A stretch of 64,000 nt of DNA from Dyella sp. BiH032 (lineage in GTDB: Bacteria; Pseudomonadota; Gammaproteobacteria; Xanthomonadales; Rhodanobacteraceae), in NCBI RefSeq assembly GCF_031954525.1, contig NZ_CP134867.1, positions 3,844,001-3,908,000 on the forward strand, written 5' to 3'. The notes below the pieces were generated by a model. That model saw nothing but the letters and a program-made list of their open reading frames with translations. It searched no databases and was not told the DNA's origin. How positions within the stretch are numbered: position 1 is the first letter of the stretch; each line of letters begins with the position of its first letter. A program made the translations under genes and the position numbers. Shown one piece after another: positions 25,332-33,907 of the stretch.

Positions 25332-26645
25332 ATGTCTTTCGAATCGCTGGGCCTCGCGCCCACGTTGCTGCGTGCGCTTGCCGAGCAAGGCTACGCCAAT
25401 CCCACTCCCATCCAGGCCGGCGCCATCCCGCTGGTACTGGAAGGCCACGACCTGCTGGCCGCCGCGCAGACCGGCACCGGCAAGACCGCCGCCTTCGCGC
25501 TGCCCCTGCTGCACAAGCTGTCCACCGCCGGTGCCACGCAGACGCGCCGGCCGCGTGCCCTCGTGCTCACTCCCACCCGCGAACTGGCCGCGCAGGTCAA
25601 CGACAACCTGCGCGACTATGGCCGCCACCTGCGCGTGAGCAGCGCCACCATCTTCGGCGGCGTGAGCATGGGCCCGCAAATGCAGGTCCTGCGCCGCGGC
25701 GTGGACGTGGTGATCGCCACGCCGGGCCGCCTGATCGACCATATGCAGCAGCGCACCGTCGACCTCTCCGGCGTGGAAACGCTGGTACTGGACGAAGCCG
25801 ACCGCATGCTCGACATGGGGTTCCTTCCCGCCCTCAAGCGCATCCTCGGCGCGTTGCCGAAGCAGCGGCAGACGCTGCTGTTCTCCGCGACCTTCGCACC
25901 GCCGATCAAGGCGCTGGCGATGCAGTTCATGCATGAGCCGCGCGAAGTTTCGGTGACCCCGGCGAACACGGTGGCCACCACGGTGAGCCATCACGTGCAC
26001 CCCGTCGACGCCGCGCGCAAGCGCGACCTGCTGCTGCACCTGCTGGCCCAGGACAGCCGCCGCCAGACCCTGGTGTTCAGCCGCACCAAGCACGGCGCGG
26101 ACAAGCTGGTGCGCTATCTGGAAACCGCCGGCCTGCGCGCCGCGGCGATCCATGGCAACAAGAGCCAGAACGCCCGTACGCGCGCGCTCGGCGACTTCAA
26201 GAGCGGCCGCATCACCGTGCTGGTGGCGACCGATATCGCCGCGCGCGGCATCGATATCGACCAGCTGCCCATCGTCATCAACTTCGACCTGCCGATGGTG
26301 GCCGAGGACTACGTGCACCGCATCGGCCGCACCGGCCGCGCGGGCGCCGACGGCCTGGCCGTGTCGCTGGTGAGCCATGACGAGTCGGGCCTGCTGCGCG
26401 ACATCCGCCGCCTGCTGAAGCAGGAAATCGCGATCACCGACGTCGCCGGCTTCGAACCCTCCCAGCCCTTGCGCCTGGATGCCGGCGCGCCGCGTCCCGT
26501 GCAGGGCCAGCGCCAGCCGCGCGCGCCGCGTCCCGCGCCGTCGCATCGCCCGCACGGGCATGCCCAGCAGCCGCTCGCGGCGGAACGCTCCAGCGAAGGG
26601 AACCGCCAGCGCCGCCGCCGGCGGCGTCCTGCCGCCAAGGCCTGA
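25332..26645 (+). CDS. rhlE: ATP-dependent RNA helicase RhlE
   Basis: 437 residues. DEAD-box protein: Q motif [24 protein letters not shown], Walker [23 protein letters not shown] (VLDEADRML), SAT, ARGIDI and [10 protein letters not shown]. The tail after about residue 380 is Pro/Arg/His-rich and ends in RRRRRR, as in RhlE proteins. It unwinds structured RNA, linked to ribosome assembly and mRNA decay. It begins 113 bases after the methyltransferase gene at ATG 25332. Confidence 0.93.
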   Translation: MSFESLGLAPTLLRALAEQGYANPTPIQAGAIPLVLEGHDLLAAAQTGTGKTAAFALPLLHKLSTAGATQTRRPRALVLTPTRELAAQVNDNLRDYGRHLRVSSATIFGGVSMGPQMQVLRRGVDVVIATPGRLIDHMQQRTVDLSGVETLVLDEADRMLDMGFLPALKRILGALPKQRQTLLFSATFAPPIKALAMQFMHEPREVSVTPANTVATTVSHHVHPVDAARKRDLLLHLLAQDSRRQTLVFSRTKHGADKLVRYLETAGLRAAAIHGNKSQNARTRALGDFKSGRITVLVATDIAARGIDIDQLPIVINFDLPMVAEDYVHRIGRTGRAGADGLAVSLVSHDESGLLRDIRRLLKQEIAITDVAGFEPSQPLRLDAGAPRPVQGQRQPRAPRPAPSHRPHGHAQQPLAAERSSEGNRQRRRRRRPAAKA

Positions 26646-26654
26646 GGCCACCTG

Positions 26655-26682
26655 CGAATGGGGCGCTACGGCGCCCCATTCG
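26655..26682. terminator. Hairpin terminator between rhlE and rimJ
   Basis: Perfect 12-bp stem CGAATGGGGCGC / GCGCCCCATTCG with loop TACG, 9 bases past the rhlE stop and before the convergent rimJ stop. T-run weak on both strands. Confidence 0.65.
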
Positions 26683-26737
26683 TTAGCGGGCAGCTGCACG
26701 CGCCGTCGTCACCCGCAACGCAACCAAGCCCGGCCGC

Positions 26738-27286
26738 TTAACCTTTCGGGTGGATGCGCGCCGTCAGCACGTGGTCTTCCCACACACCGGCAATGCACAG
26801 ATAGCGCTTCGCATAGCCCTCGCGCTCGAAGCCCAAGCGTTCCAGCAGCTTTCCGCTGCGCTCGTTGCGCGGCATGTAGTTGGCCATCACGCGGTGCAGC
26901 CCGAGCGGGCCGAAAGCCCACTCCAACCCCCTTTCCAGCGCTTCGTGCATGAGGCCTTGCCCCTGTCTGCGCTGCGCGATCGCGTAGCCGAGATGGCAGG
27001 CCTGGAACACGCCGCGCACGACATTCGCCAGGTTGAAGCTGCCGATCACCTCGCGCTCCTCCGGATCGAGCACGAGGAAGGGATAACCGCGATCGAGGCG
27101 GATGGCTTCGCGCCAGTCCGCGATGGTCTGCGCGCAATGTCCCAGCGTGTAGTAACGCTCCTCGCGCAACGGTTCCCACGGCGCGAGGTGCTCGCGGTTT
27201 TCCAGCCGGAATTGCCACAGCGCGGCCGCATCGGATTCGACAGCTTGCCGGACCAGCGTGCGCGGCGTGGCGAACCGCACCGTCAT
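26738..27286 (-). CDS. rimJ: RimJ-family ribosomal-protein N-acetyltransferase
   Basis: 182 residues, GNAT fold. It contains HLAPWEPLREERYY near the N-terminus, LGYAIAQRRQGQGLMHEAL (acetyl-CoA site) and HRVMANYMPRNERSGKLLERLGFEREGYAKRYL, the usual RimJ block. E. coli RimJ acetylates the N-terminal alanine of S5. Its ATG overlaps the fghA stop (ATGA), so the two are translationally coupled. Substrate in this organism is inferred. Confidence 0.85.
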   Translation of the reverse strand: MTVRFATPRTLVRQAVESDAAALWQFRLENREHLAPWEPLREERYYTLGHCAQTIADWREAIRLDRGYPFLVLDPEEREVIGSFNLANVVRGVFQACHLGYAIAQRRQGQGLMHEALERGLEWAFGPLGLHRVMANYMPRNERSGKLLERLGFEREGYAKRYLCIAGVWEDHVLTARIHPKG

Positions 27287-28128
27287 GCGTACAAGGCCTG
27301 CGCATGGTGGCGCAGGTGGTCCTCGATGAAGCTGGCGATGAAGTAGTAACTGTGGTCGTAGCCGGCATGGCGGCGCAGCCGCAACGCCTGGCCGGATTCG
27401 GCGCAGGCCTGGTCGAACAGTTCCGGCCGCAGCTGCTCCGCCAGGAATTTGTCGGACTCGCCCTGGTCGATCAGGATCTCGCCGTCGAACGCACGCTCGC
27501 GCACCAGCTCACAGGCATCGTAGGCGGCCCACGCGGTCGGATCCTCGCCCAGGTAGCGAGGCAGCGCCTTGCGTCCCCACGGCACCTGTGTCGGTGCTAC
27601 GATCGGCGCGAAGGCGGACGCGGAGCGGTAACGCTCCGGATGCTTGAGCGCGATGGTCAGCGCGCCATGGCCGCCCATCGAATGGCCGGTGATCCCGCTG
27701 CGCGTGATGTCCACCGGAAAGTGGCGCGCCAGCAGGGCGGGCAGCTCATCCGCCACGTAGCTATGCATGCGGAAGCGCGCGGACCACGGCGCGGCGGTCG
27801 CGTCCACATAGAAGCCCGCGCCTTCGCCGAATTCCCAGTCGCCGGTGGCGCCATCGATGCCGGTGTCGCGCGGGCTGGTATCGGGCATCACCAGCACCAA
27901 CCCCAGTTCGGCCGCGATGCGCTGCGCGCCGGCTTTGATCGTCGCGGTCTCTTCGGTGGAGGTAAGCCCGGCCAGGAAATACACCACAGGGCATGCCTGC
28001 GACGCGGCCTGCGGCGGCTGGTACACCGCCACGCGCATGGGCCCGCCGCAGGCGGACGAGGCATGGCGGTAGAACCCCTGCACGCCACCGAAGCAGCGCT
28101 GCTCGGCGACGATCTCGATATCGGACAT
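27283..28128 (-). CDS. fghA: S-formylglutathione hydrolase
   Basis: 281 residues. Esterase-D family alpha/beta hydrolase: nucleophile Ser in GHSMGGHGALTIAL, acid in QGESDKFLAEQL and His in GYDHSYYFIASFI. Conserved VVYFLAGLTSTEE and DTSPRDTGI are also present. It hydrolyses S-formylglutathione to formate and GSH, the second step of glutathione-dependent formaldehyde detoxification. The partner dehydrogenase frmA/adhC is not adjacent. Start at ATG 28128; the upstream extension to 28176 is not conserved. Confidence 0.95.
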   Translation of the reverse strand: MSDIEIVAEQRCFGGVQGFYRHASSACGGPMRVAVYQPPQAASQACPVVYFLAGLTSTEETATIKAGAQRIAAELGLVLVMPDTSPRDTGIDGATGDWEFGEGAGFYVDATAAPWSARFRMHSYVADELPALLARHFPVDITRSGITGHSMGGHGALTIALKHPERYRSASAFAPIVAPTQVPWGRKALPRYLGEDPTAWAAYDACELVRERAFDGEILIDQGESDKFLAEQLRPELFDQACAESGQALRLRRHAGYDHSYYFIASFIEDHLRHHAQALYA

Positions 28129-28194
28129 GCCCTTCCTCTCCTCGGTACCTTCCGGCCATGGAAACCGGACCGCCATGATAGTGGCCGCCCGCGC

Positions 28195-28944
28195 TCAGCG
28201 TTCCTGGTCCGTGGGACGCATCAGCAGTTCGTTGACATTGACGTGCGCCGGCCGCGTCACGCAGAACACGATGGCCTCGGCCACGTCCTCCGCCTGCAGC
28301 TGACGCATGCTGTCGGCCCATGCGTTGATGGCCTGCCGCGTCGAGGCGTGGCCGATGTGGTCGCGCAGTTCGGTTTCCACCACGCCCGGCTCGATCACGC
28401 TCACGCGGATGTTGTGCTGGCAGACCTCGCGCCGCAACGCCTCGGAAAAAGCGCCGACGCCGAACTTGGTGGCCGCGTACGCCGCGGCGTTGGGGTTGGC
28501 GATGCGTCCCGCCGTGGACGAGATGTTCACCACATGCCCGTCGCGGCGCCCGCGCATGCCCGGCAGCGCGGCCTGGGTGGCGGCGATCAGGCTCATTAGA
28601 TTGAGCTGGAGCATGCGCTCCCAGCGCCCCAGGTCGGCGTCCTCGACCGGCTCCAGGTACATCACGCCGGCGTTGTTCACCAGGACGTCGAGCCGGCCGT
28701 AATGCGCCTCGGTCTCCCGCACCACGCGCTGGGCCTCGGTAGTCGACTGCAGGTCGGCCTGGAGCACCAGCGGCTCCGCGCCCAGGCCGGCCAGGCGTGC
28801 GGCCAGCGCATCCAGCCGTTCCCGCCGCCGGGCGGCGATGGCCACCCGCGCTCCGGCCTCCGCCAGGGCCATCGCGGTGGCTTCGCCGATGCCCGAGGAT
28901 GCGCCGGTGACCAGGGCGACGCGCCCCTGCAAACGCTTCTGCAT
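28195..28944 (-). CDS. Classical SDR oxidoreductase (YdfG-like)
   Basis: 249 residues. Cofactor motif TGASSGIGEAT, VNNAGVMYLEPV, catalytic Ser in ISSTAG and complete Tyr-Lys motif YAATKFGVGAFSEALRREV. The run VSVIEPGVVETELRDH resembles YdfG/clavulanate-dehydrogenase-like SDRs, probably NADP-dependent (ARRRERL after beta-2). Substrate unknown. It ends 66 bases upstream of fghA on the same strand, so it may head an SDR-fghA-rimJ transcript. Confidence 0.88.
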   Translation of the reverse strand: MQKRLQGRVALVTGASSGIGEATAMALAEAGARVAIAARRRERLDALAARLAGLGAEPLVLQADLQSTTEAQRVVRETEAHYGRLDVLVNNAGVMYLEPVEDADLGRWERMLQLNLMSLIAATQAALPGMRGRRDGHVVNISSTAGRIANPNAAAYAATKFGVGAFSEALRREVCQHNIRVSVIEPGVVETELRDHIGHASTRQAINAWADSMRQLQAEDVAEAIVFCVTRPAHVNVNELLMRPTDQER

Positions 28945-29064
28945 ACGAATTCCTTACGCGAAAGGGGGATGGGGACCATAACTCCCCGCGGCCAGGGGCG
29001 GCCAGGCTGCTACAATGGGTACATTCTCACGCATGCCGCTGCGCATGCCCTGTCGAGGTTCCCC

Positions 29065-30912
29065 ATGTCCTCCCCGTCCTCCGAATCCCAGCCGGTGGCC
29101 GCCGGCTTCGTTGCGCTCGCGCTCAAGCCGGAAGTGCTGCAAGCGCTCTCCGACGTCGGCTACGAGTCGCCGTCGCCGATCCAGGCCGCCACCATCCCCC
29201 CGCTGCTCGAGGGCCGCGACGTCCTCGGCCAGGCGCAGACCGGCACCGGCAAGACCGCCGCGTTCGCCCTGCCGATCCTGTCGCGCATCGAACTGAAGCC
29301 CGGCAAGCCGCAGGCGCTGGTGCTGGCGCCCACGCGCGAACTGGCCATCCAGGTGGCCGAAGCCTTCCAGCGCTACGCGGCGCACATGCCCGGCCTGCAG
29401 GTACTGCCGATCTACGGCGGCCAGAGCTACGGCCCGCAGCTGCACGCGCTCAAGCGCGGCGTGCATATCGTGGTGGGCACGCCCGGCCGCGTGATCGACC
29501 ATCTCGAGCGCGGCACGCTCGATCTGTCCGAACTGAAATTCCTGGTCCTGGACGAAGCCGACGAAATGCTGCGCATGGGCTTCATCGACGACGTCGAGAA
29601 GGTGTTGCAGGCCACTCCGCCGTCGCGCCAGGTGGCGCTGTTCTCGGCCACCATGCCGGCGCCGATCCGCAAGATCGCGCAGCATCACTTGAAGGATCCG
29701 GTCGAGGTGACGATCAAGTCGTCCACCACCACGGCCGCTAACATCCGCCAGCGTTACTGGTTCGTCAGCGGCCTGCACAAGCTGGACGCGATGACGCGCA
29801 TCCTCGAAGCCGAGCCGTTCGACGCGATGATCATCTTCGCGCGCACCAAGCAGGCCACCGAGGAGCTGGCCGAGAAACTGCAGGCGCGCGGCCTGGCCGC
29901 CGCCGCGATCAACGGCGACATCGCCCAGGCCCAGCGCGAGCGCGTGATCCAGCAGTTGAAGGACGGCAAGCTGGATATCCTGGTCGCCACCGACGTGGCC
30001 GCGCGCGGCCTGGACGTGGAGCGCATCAGCCACGTGATGAACTACGACATCCCGTACGACACCGAGAGCTACGTGCACCGCATCGGCCGTACCGGCCGCG
30101 CGGGGCGCAGCGGCGAGGCGATCCTGTTCGTCACCCCGCGCGAAAAGGGCATGCTGCGCGCGATCGAGCGCGCCACGCGCCAGCCGATCGAAGAAATGAA
30201 GCTGCCCACCGTCGAGGCGGTGAACGACGTGCGCATCGCGCGCTTCAAGCAGCGCATCAGCGACACCCTGGCCGTCGGCGAGCTGGCGCTGTTCCAGCAA
30301 CTGATCGAACAGTACGAGCAGGAGCACAACATCCCGGCGATCGAGATCGCCGCCGCGCTCGCGCGCATCGCCCAGGGCGACCAGCCGCTGCTGCTGACCC
30401 CTCCGCCCAAGCGCGAGTTCGTGCCCCGCGAGCGCGACGAGCGTCGCGGCGGCGAGCGCGATGGCCATCATGAACGCGGGGAACGCGCTCCGCGCGAACA
30501 CAGGCCGCGCGACGGCGCGCCGCGCGAGTTCGGTACGCGCCCGGTGCGGCCGCACCAGACCGAGGAAGGCAAGCGCACCTACCGCATCGAAGTCGGCCAT
30601 GAGCATGGCGTAAAGCCCGGCAACATCATCGGTGCGATCGCCAACGAAGCCGGACTGGACAGTCAGCACATCGGCCGCCTCAGCATCCGTGGCGAGTACA
30701 GCCTGGTCGATCTGCCCGACGGCATGCCCAAGGAAGTGTTCGAGCACCTGAAGAAGGTCTGGGTGGCCCAGCAGCAGCTGCGCATCCGCGAATGGGACGG
30801 CGACGACAGCGGTGCCGGCGAGGCGCCGCCGAAGCGCGGCGGCTATCGTCCTGGCGGCTTCAAAGGCCATGGCAAGAAACCGCACGGCGGCAAGCCGTTC
30901 AAGAAACGCTGA
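29065..30912 (+). CDS. deaD: ATP-dependent RNA helicase DeaD/CsdA
   Basis: 615 residues. Full DEAD-box core: Q motif region [80 protein letters not shown]. After an Arg/Glu/His-rich linker (about 450-490) comes a DbpA-type RNA-binding domain (TYRIEVGHEHGVKPGNIIGAIANEAG) and a Gly/Lys-rich tail. This is the DeaD layout; these helicases act in 50S assembly and cold adaptation. Start at ATG 29065, 120 bases after the divergent SDR start. Confidence 0.94.
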   Translation: MSSPSSESQPVAAGFVALALKPEVLQALSDVGYESPSPIQAATIPPLLEGRDVLGQAQTGTGKTAAFALPILSRIELKPGKPQALVLAPTRELAIQVAEAFQRYAAHMPGLQVLPIYGGQSYGPQLHALKRGVHIVVGTPGRVIDHLERGTLDLSELKFLVLDEADEMLRMGFIDDVEKVLQATPPSRQVALFSATMPAPIRKIAQHHLKDPVEVTIKSSTTTAANIRQRYWFVSGLHKLDAMTRILEAEPFDAMIIFARTKQATEELAEKLQARGLAAAAINGDIAQAQRERVIQQLKDGKLDILVATDVAARGLDVERISHVMNYDIPYDTESYVHRIGRTGRAGRSGEAILFVTPREKGMLRAIERATRQPIEEMKLPTVEAVNDVRIARFKQRISDTLAVGELALFQQLIEQYEQEHNIPAIEIAAALARIAQGDQPLLLTPPPKREFVPRERDERRGGERDGHHERGERAPREHRPRDGAPREFGTRPVRPHQTEEGKRTYRIEVGHEHGVKPGNIIGAIANEAGLDSQHIGRLSIRGEYSLVDLPDGMPKEVFEHLKKVWVAQQQLRIREWDGDDSGAGEAPPKRGGYRPGGFKGHGKKPHGGKPFKKR

Positions 30913-31081
30913 GCGGGCGCGTGCCCGCGGCTTAGCGCAGGCGGCAGGTTTATACGGCCCATCGCCTGCGCAACGCTCGGTTGGCCATCGTTCCGTCCGG
31001 GCAACGCTTAGTCCGATCCCCCGCGTCTACCGGCTGGCGCAGGCGGCCCTACTCTAGGGCGGTCCCCACGAGACCGACGCC

Positions 31082-31882
31082 ATGACCGCCCTGCCCAGCC
31101 TGTACATTTCCCACGGTTCACCGATGACCGCCTTGCACCCGGGCCAGGTCGGCGAACGCCTGGCCGAGCTGGCGCGGGACCTGCCGCGCCCTCGCGCCAT
31201 CGTGATCGCCTCCGCGCACTGGCTGGCGAAGCAGCCCGCGGTGGGTGGCGCGGCCCGCCCCGAGACCGTGCACGACTTCTACGGTTTTCCGCGCGAACTG
31301 TTCGAGATCCGCTACCCGGCCCCCGGTGAGCCGGCGCTCGCGGCCCGGATAGTCGAACTGCTCGACCGCGCTGGCCTTCCGACCATGCTCGATCCGCGCC
31401 AGGGCCTGGACCATGGCGCCTGGGTGCCGCTGCGCCTGTTGTATCCCGCGGCGGACATTCCCGTGGTGCCGCTCTCCATCCAGCCCATGCTCGGCCCGCG
31501 CCACCAGTACGACGTCGGGCGCGCACTCGCCCCGTTGCGCAACGAAGGCGTGCTGGTGATCGGTTCGGGCAGCATCACCCACAACCTGCACGACTTCCGC
31601 GCCGGCTTCAGCGAGGAACGCGAGGCGCCCTACGTACGGCCCTTCATCGGCTGGATCGAACAGAAGCTCGCCGCCAACGATGTGGATGCCCTGCTCGATT
31701 ACCGCCGCCAGGCGCCTTTCGCCGAACGCGCGCATCCCACCGACGAACATCTGCTGCCGCTGTTCGTCGCGCTGGGCGCGGCCGGCGAACCGGCCCGCGC
31801 CGAACGCATCGACGCGGGTGTCGACCTGGGCTTCCTCGCCATGGACATTTACCGCTTCGACGGCACGCCTAGCGCACGATGA
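31082..31882 (+). CDS. ygiD: 4,5-DOPA dioxygenase extradiol-like protein (YgiD)
   Basis: 266 residues of the LigB-type class III extradiol dioxygenase superfamily. Metal-ligand motifs ISHGSPMTA (His), SAHWLAKQP (His), LDHGAWVPL (His) and GSGSITHNLHDF are present. E. coli YgiD (ZupT-linked) opens DOPA at the 4,5 bond in vitro. It overlaps the convergent cupredoxin gene by 14 bases. Physiological substrate unknown. Confidence 0.9.
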   Translation: MTALPSLYISHGSPMTALHPGQVGERLAELARDLPRPRAIVIASAHWLAKQPAVGGAARPETVHDFYGFPRELFEIRYPAPGEPALAARIVELLDRAGLPTMLDPRQGLDHGAWVPLRLLYPAADIPVVPLSIQPMLGPRHQYDVGRALAPLRNEGVLVIGSGSITHNLHDFRAGFSEEREAPYVRPFIGWIEQKLAANDVDALLDYRRQAPFAERAHPTDEHLLPLFVALGAAGEPARAERIDAGVDLGFLAMDIYRFDGTPSAR

Positions 31883-32207
31883 CCGTGCCGACCATGTGCG
31901 GGTGAATCGAACAGAAGTACGCGTACGTTCCCGGCTTGTCGAACACCGCCGCATAGCTGTCGCCGGTGTCCAGCGCCTTCGACGAGGCGAACTGGTCGCC
32001 CGCGCTCACCACGATGTGCGGCTCGTCGTCGCGGTTGACCCACACCACGCGCGTGCCCGGCGACACCGTCAGCGTGCCCGGCCCGAACGTGAAATGGCTG
32101 ATCTCGACGCGCACCTCGGGCGCCTTGCCGGCCGCGTTCGCCGCGGACATGCCGGCGACGAACAGTGCCCCCGCCAGCAGCGCGGCACCGCCGCGCAACC
32201 CGTTCAT
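31869..32207 (-). CDS. Periplasmic cupredoxin
   Basis: 112 residues. Signal peptide (GGAALLAGALFVAGMSAANA), then a small plastocyanin/azurin-like domain. Type-1 copper ligands are visible: His in EPHIV, then Cys, His and Met in YFCSIHPHMVG. It should carry electrons in the periplasm or handle copper. Its start overlaps the metallophosphoesterase stop by 4 bases, so both are in one operon opposite the ECF sigma gene. Confidence 0.9.
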   Translation of the reverse strand: MNGLRGGAALLAGALFVAGMSAANAAGKAPEVRVEISHFTFGPGTLTVSPGTRVVWVNRDDEPHIVVSAGDQFASSKALDTGDSYAAVFDKPGTYAYFCSIHPHMVGTVIVR

Positions 32208-33145
32208 GCCAGCACCTCGTCAGTCACGGCGAGCGCCTGCGTCCCGCGCACGTGGCGCACCTCGCGCACGCCCAGGTAGCGCTGCAACAAACCGGGGGCG
32301 ATCGTCTTCAGCGGCCCCGGCGTGTCCGCCGCGCCCGGGGCCGGCTGCGGATAAGCCGTGGAGCGCGCCGTGTGGAAGGTAACGTTGCCCTCCACCTTCT
32401 GCTGGATCTGGTGGATGTGCCCATTGAGCACGCTCACCGAGCCGAAGCGGCGCAGATAACCCATCGCTTCCGCACTGTCCTCGGTGCCCCAGCCCCATTG
32501 CGGATACAGCGGCCACAGCGGCATGTGCGCGAACACCACCAGCGGCGTCTCCGCCGACAGCGGCGCCAGGTCCTTCTTCAGCCACGCCAGCTGATCGGCG
32601 CCGAGCGAACCGAGCCCGCCCGCCTTGAGGTTCAGCACGTTGATCAGCCCGACGAAATGCACGCCGCGGTGATCGAAGCTGTACCAGCCGCCAGGCTGCT
32701 GACCCTGGCCGAAGCGGCGAAAGTACTCCGCGCCGTTGTCGCCGATCACGTCGTGCTCGCCCGGCACATAAAACGTGTGCGCCGCGCGCGCGTCCTGCAT
32801 CACCCCGGATAGCGTGTCGAACTCCTCCGCTTTCGAGAGGTGGGTCAGGTCACCCGTATGCAGCAGGAAATCCGGACGGGTCGGCTGGGCCTGGATGCGT
32901 GCCAGCGATGCGCGCAGCGTGCCGACCACGTCGGGATTCGGCTCTTTGTGGAAACCGATGTGCGAGTCGCTGATCTGGGCGAAGCTGAAGCTCGCATCGG
33001 CAACCTCCTTGGCATCCAGCCCGTCGAGGGCGCGGGCCTGCAACACCCCGCCTTTCATCAGCCATAGCGTGCCGGCCCCGGCCCAGGCCATGCATTGGAG
33101 GAATTGACGGCGTCCCGGCGCCGTATCGTCGTGATCGTCTTGCAT
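32204..33145 (-). CDS. Tat-exported calcineurin-like metallophosphoesterase
   Basis: 313 residues. A twin-arginine signal (GRRQFLQCMAWAGAGTLWLM) is followed by an Icc-like phosphoesterase domain: SDSHIG, LHTGDLTH, GEHD (in place of GNHD, seen in this subgroup), FAHMPLW and NGHIHQ give a complete two-metal site. Substrate unknown. The ATG at 33145 has GGAG upstream; an extension to 33208 is not needed. The predicted ECF promoter at 33211-33240 lies about 65 bases upstream, so it is probably a target of the adjacent sigma factor. Confidence 0.9.
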   Translation of the reverse strand: MQDDHDDTAPGRRQFLQCMAWAGAGTLWLMKGGVLQARALDGLDAKEVADASFSFAQISDSHIGFHKEPNPDVVGTLRASLARIQAQPTRPDFLLHTGDLTHLSKAEEFDTLSGVMQDARAAHTFYVPGEHDVIGDNGAEYFRRFGQGQQPGGWYSFDHRGVHFVGLINVLNLKAGGLGSLGADQLAWLKKDLAPLSAETPLVVFAHMPLWPLYPQWGWGTEDSAEAMGYLRRFGSVSVLNGHIHQIQQKVEGNVTFHTARSTAYPQPAPGAADTPGPLKTIAPGLLQRYLGVREVRHVRGTQALAVTDEVLA

Positions 33146-33210
33146 GGTGTGCTCCGGAAAAGGCGGCCGGCTGGCCGGAATGACCGGCATCGCCACGATG
33201 CCGGCCACCT

Positions 33211-33240
33211 CAATACCCGCCCGTGCCGCGGCCTATTCCC
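33211..33240 (-). promoter_or_regulatory. Predicted ECF promoter for metallophosphoesterase-cupredoxin
   Basis: On the minus strand GGGAATA (33240-33234), a 17-base spacer and GTATTG (33216-33211). The same -35 element and spacing occur on the plus strand at 33254-33283. The start codon is about 65 bases downstream, leaving a leader with a GGAG ribosome-binding site. Confidence 0.6.
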
Positions 33241-33253
33241 GCCTCCACGGCGC

Positions 33254-33283
33254 GGGAATAAAGTCGTGCGCAGCGAGGTATCT
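33254..33283 (+). promoter_or_regulatory. Predicted autoregulatory ECF promoter
   Basis: GGGAATA (33254-33260), a 17-base spacer and GTATCT (33278-33283), matching the element on the other strand. The two -35 elements form an inverted repeat (ATTCCCGC and GCGGGAAT, 33235-33259). The start ATG at 33290 would lie at or within a base or two of the transcription start, so the message may be leaderless. Confidence 0.55.
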
Positions 33284-33289
33284 CCTCCC

Positions 33290-33907
33290 ATGGCCATCGA
33301 TGCGCACCTGCCGCCGCACCGCCCGGACGCCGCCTCCCGCGCGCGCTTCCAGGCGCTGGTCGTGCCTTATCTCGACGCGGCCTACAACCTCGCCCATTGG
33401 CTCACCCGCGACGACGCGGACGCGCAGGACGTCGTGCAGGAGGCAATGCTGCGGGCGCTGCGCTACTTCGACAGTTTCCATGGCGCCGATGCACGCGTGT
33501 GGCTGCTGGCCATCGTGCGCAACACCTTCTACACGCTGCGCGCCAGGCACGCGCCCGAGACGGCGCGCGATCCGCTGGACGACGAAAGTCATCCGCTGGT
33601 CGATCCGCAGCCGTCGCCGGAAACCGTCGCCCTGCTCGCGGTGGACGTGGGCTCGCTGCAGGAGGCCCTCGCGCGCCTGCCCGCCGCCTGGCGCGAAGTG
33701 CTGGTGCTGCGCGAGCTGGAGGAGTGTTCTTACAAGGAAATCGCCGCCATCACCGGGCAGAAGATCGGCACGGTGATGTCCCGCCTGGCGCGCGCCCGCG
33801 AGCGGCTGCGGGAGGAGTTGACCCACCGGCCCGCGCCCGACCACCGGCTGCGGTCGCACGAGGCGCCGCCCCACCAGACACGATCGGACAAGGGAGGGCC
33901 GCCATGA
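33290..33907 (+). CDS. ECF-family RNA polymerase sigma factor
   Basis: 205 residues. Region 2 has NLAHWLTRDDADAQDVVQEAMLRALRYFDSF, and region 4 has LPAAWREVLVLRELEECSYKEIAAITGQKIGTVMSRLARARERL. The C-terminal 30 residues are polar and extra. The stop overlaps the ATG of the anti-sigma gene by 4 bases. The two matching promoter-like elements on either side suggest it drives its own pair and the divergent metallophosphoesterase-cupredoxin pair. The inducing signal is unknown; copper or envelope stress is a guess from the cupredoxin. Confidence 0.93.
   Translation: MAIDAHLPPHRPDAASRARFQALVVPYLDAAYNLAHWLTRDDADAQDVVQEAMLRALRYFDSFHGADARVWLLAIVRNTFYTLRARHAPETARDPLDDESHPLVDPQPSPETVALLAVDVGSLQEALARLPAAWREVLVLRELEECSYKEIAAITGQKIGTVMSRLARARERLREELTHRPAPDHRLRSHEAPPHQTRSDKGGPP

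Noticed and set aside
28954..30885. Open frame of 643 codons on the minus strand opposite deaD
   Set aside because: Antisense to a clear DEAD-box gene; composition (Gln/His/Arg/Leu-rich) and lack of domains show a GC-skew shadow.
30913..30928. Hairpin GCGGGC/GCCCGC just after deaD as a terminator
   Set aside because: Only a 6-bp stem with no T-run; too weak in GC-rich DNA.
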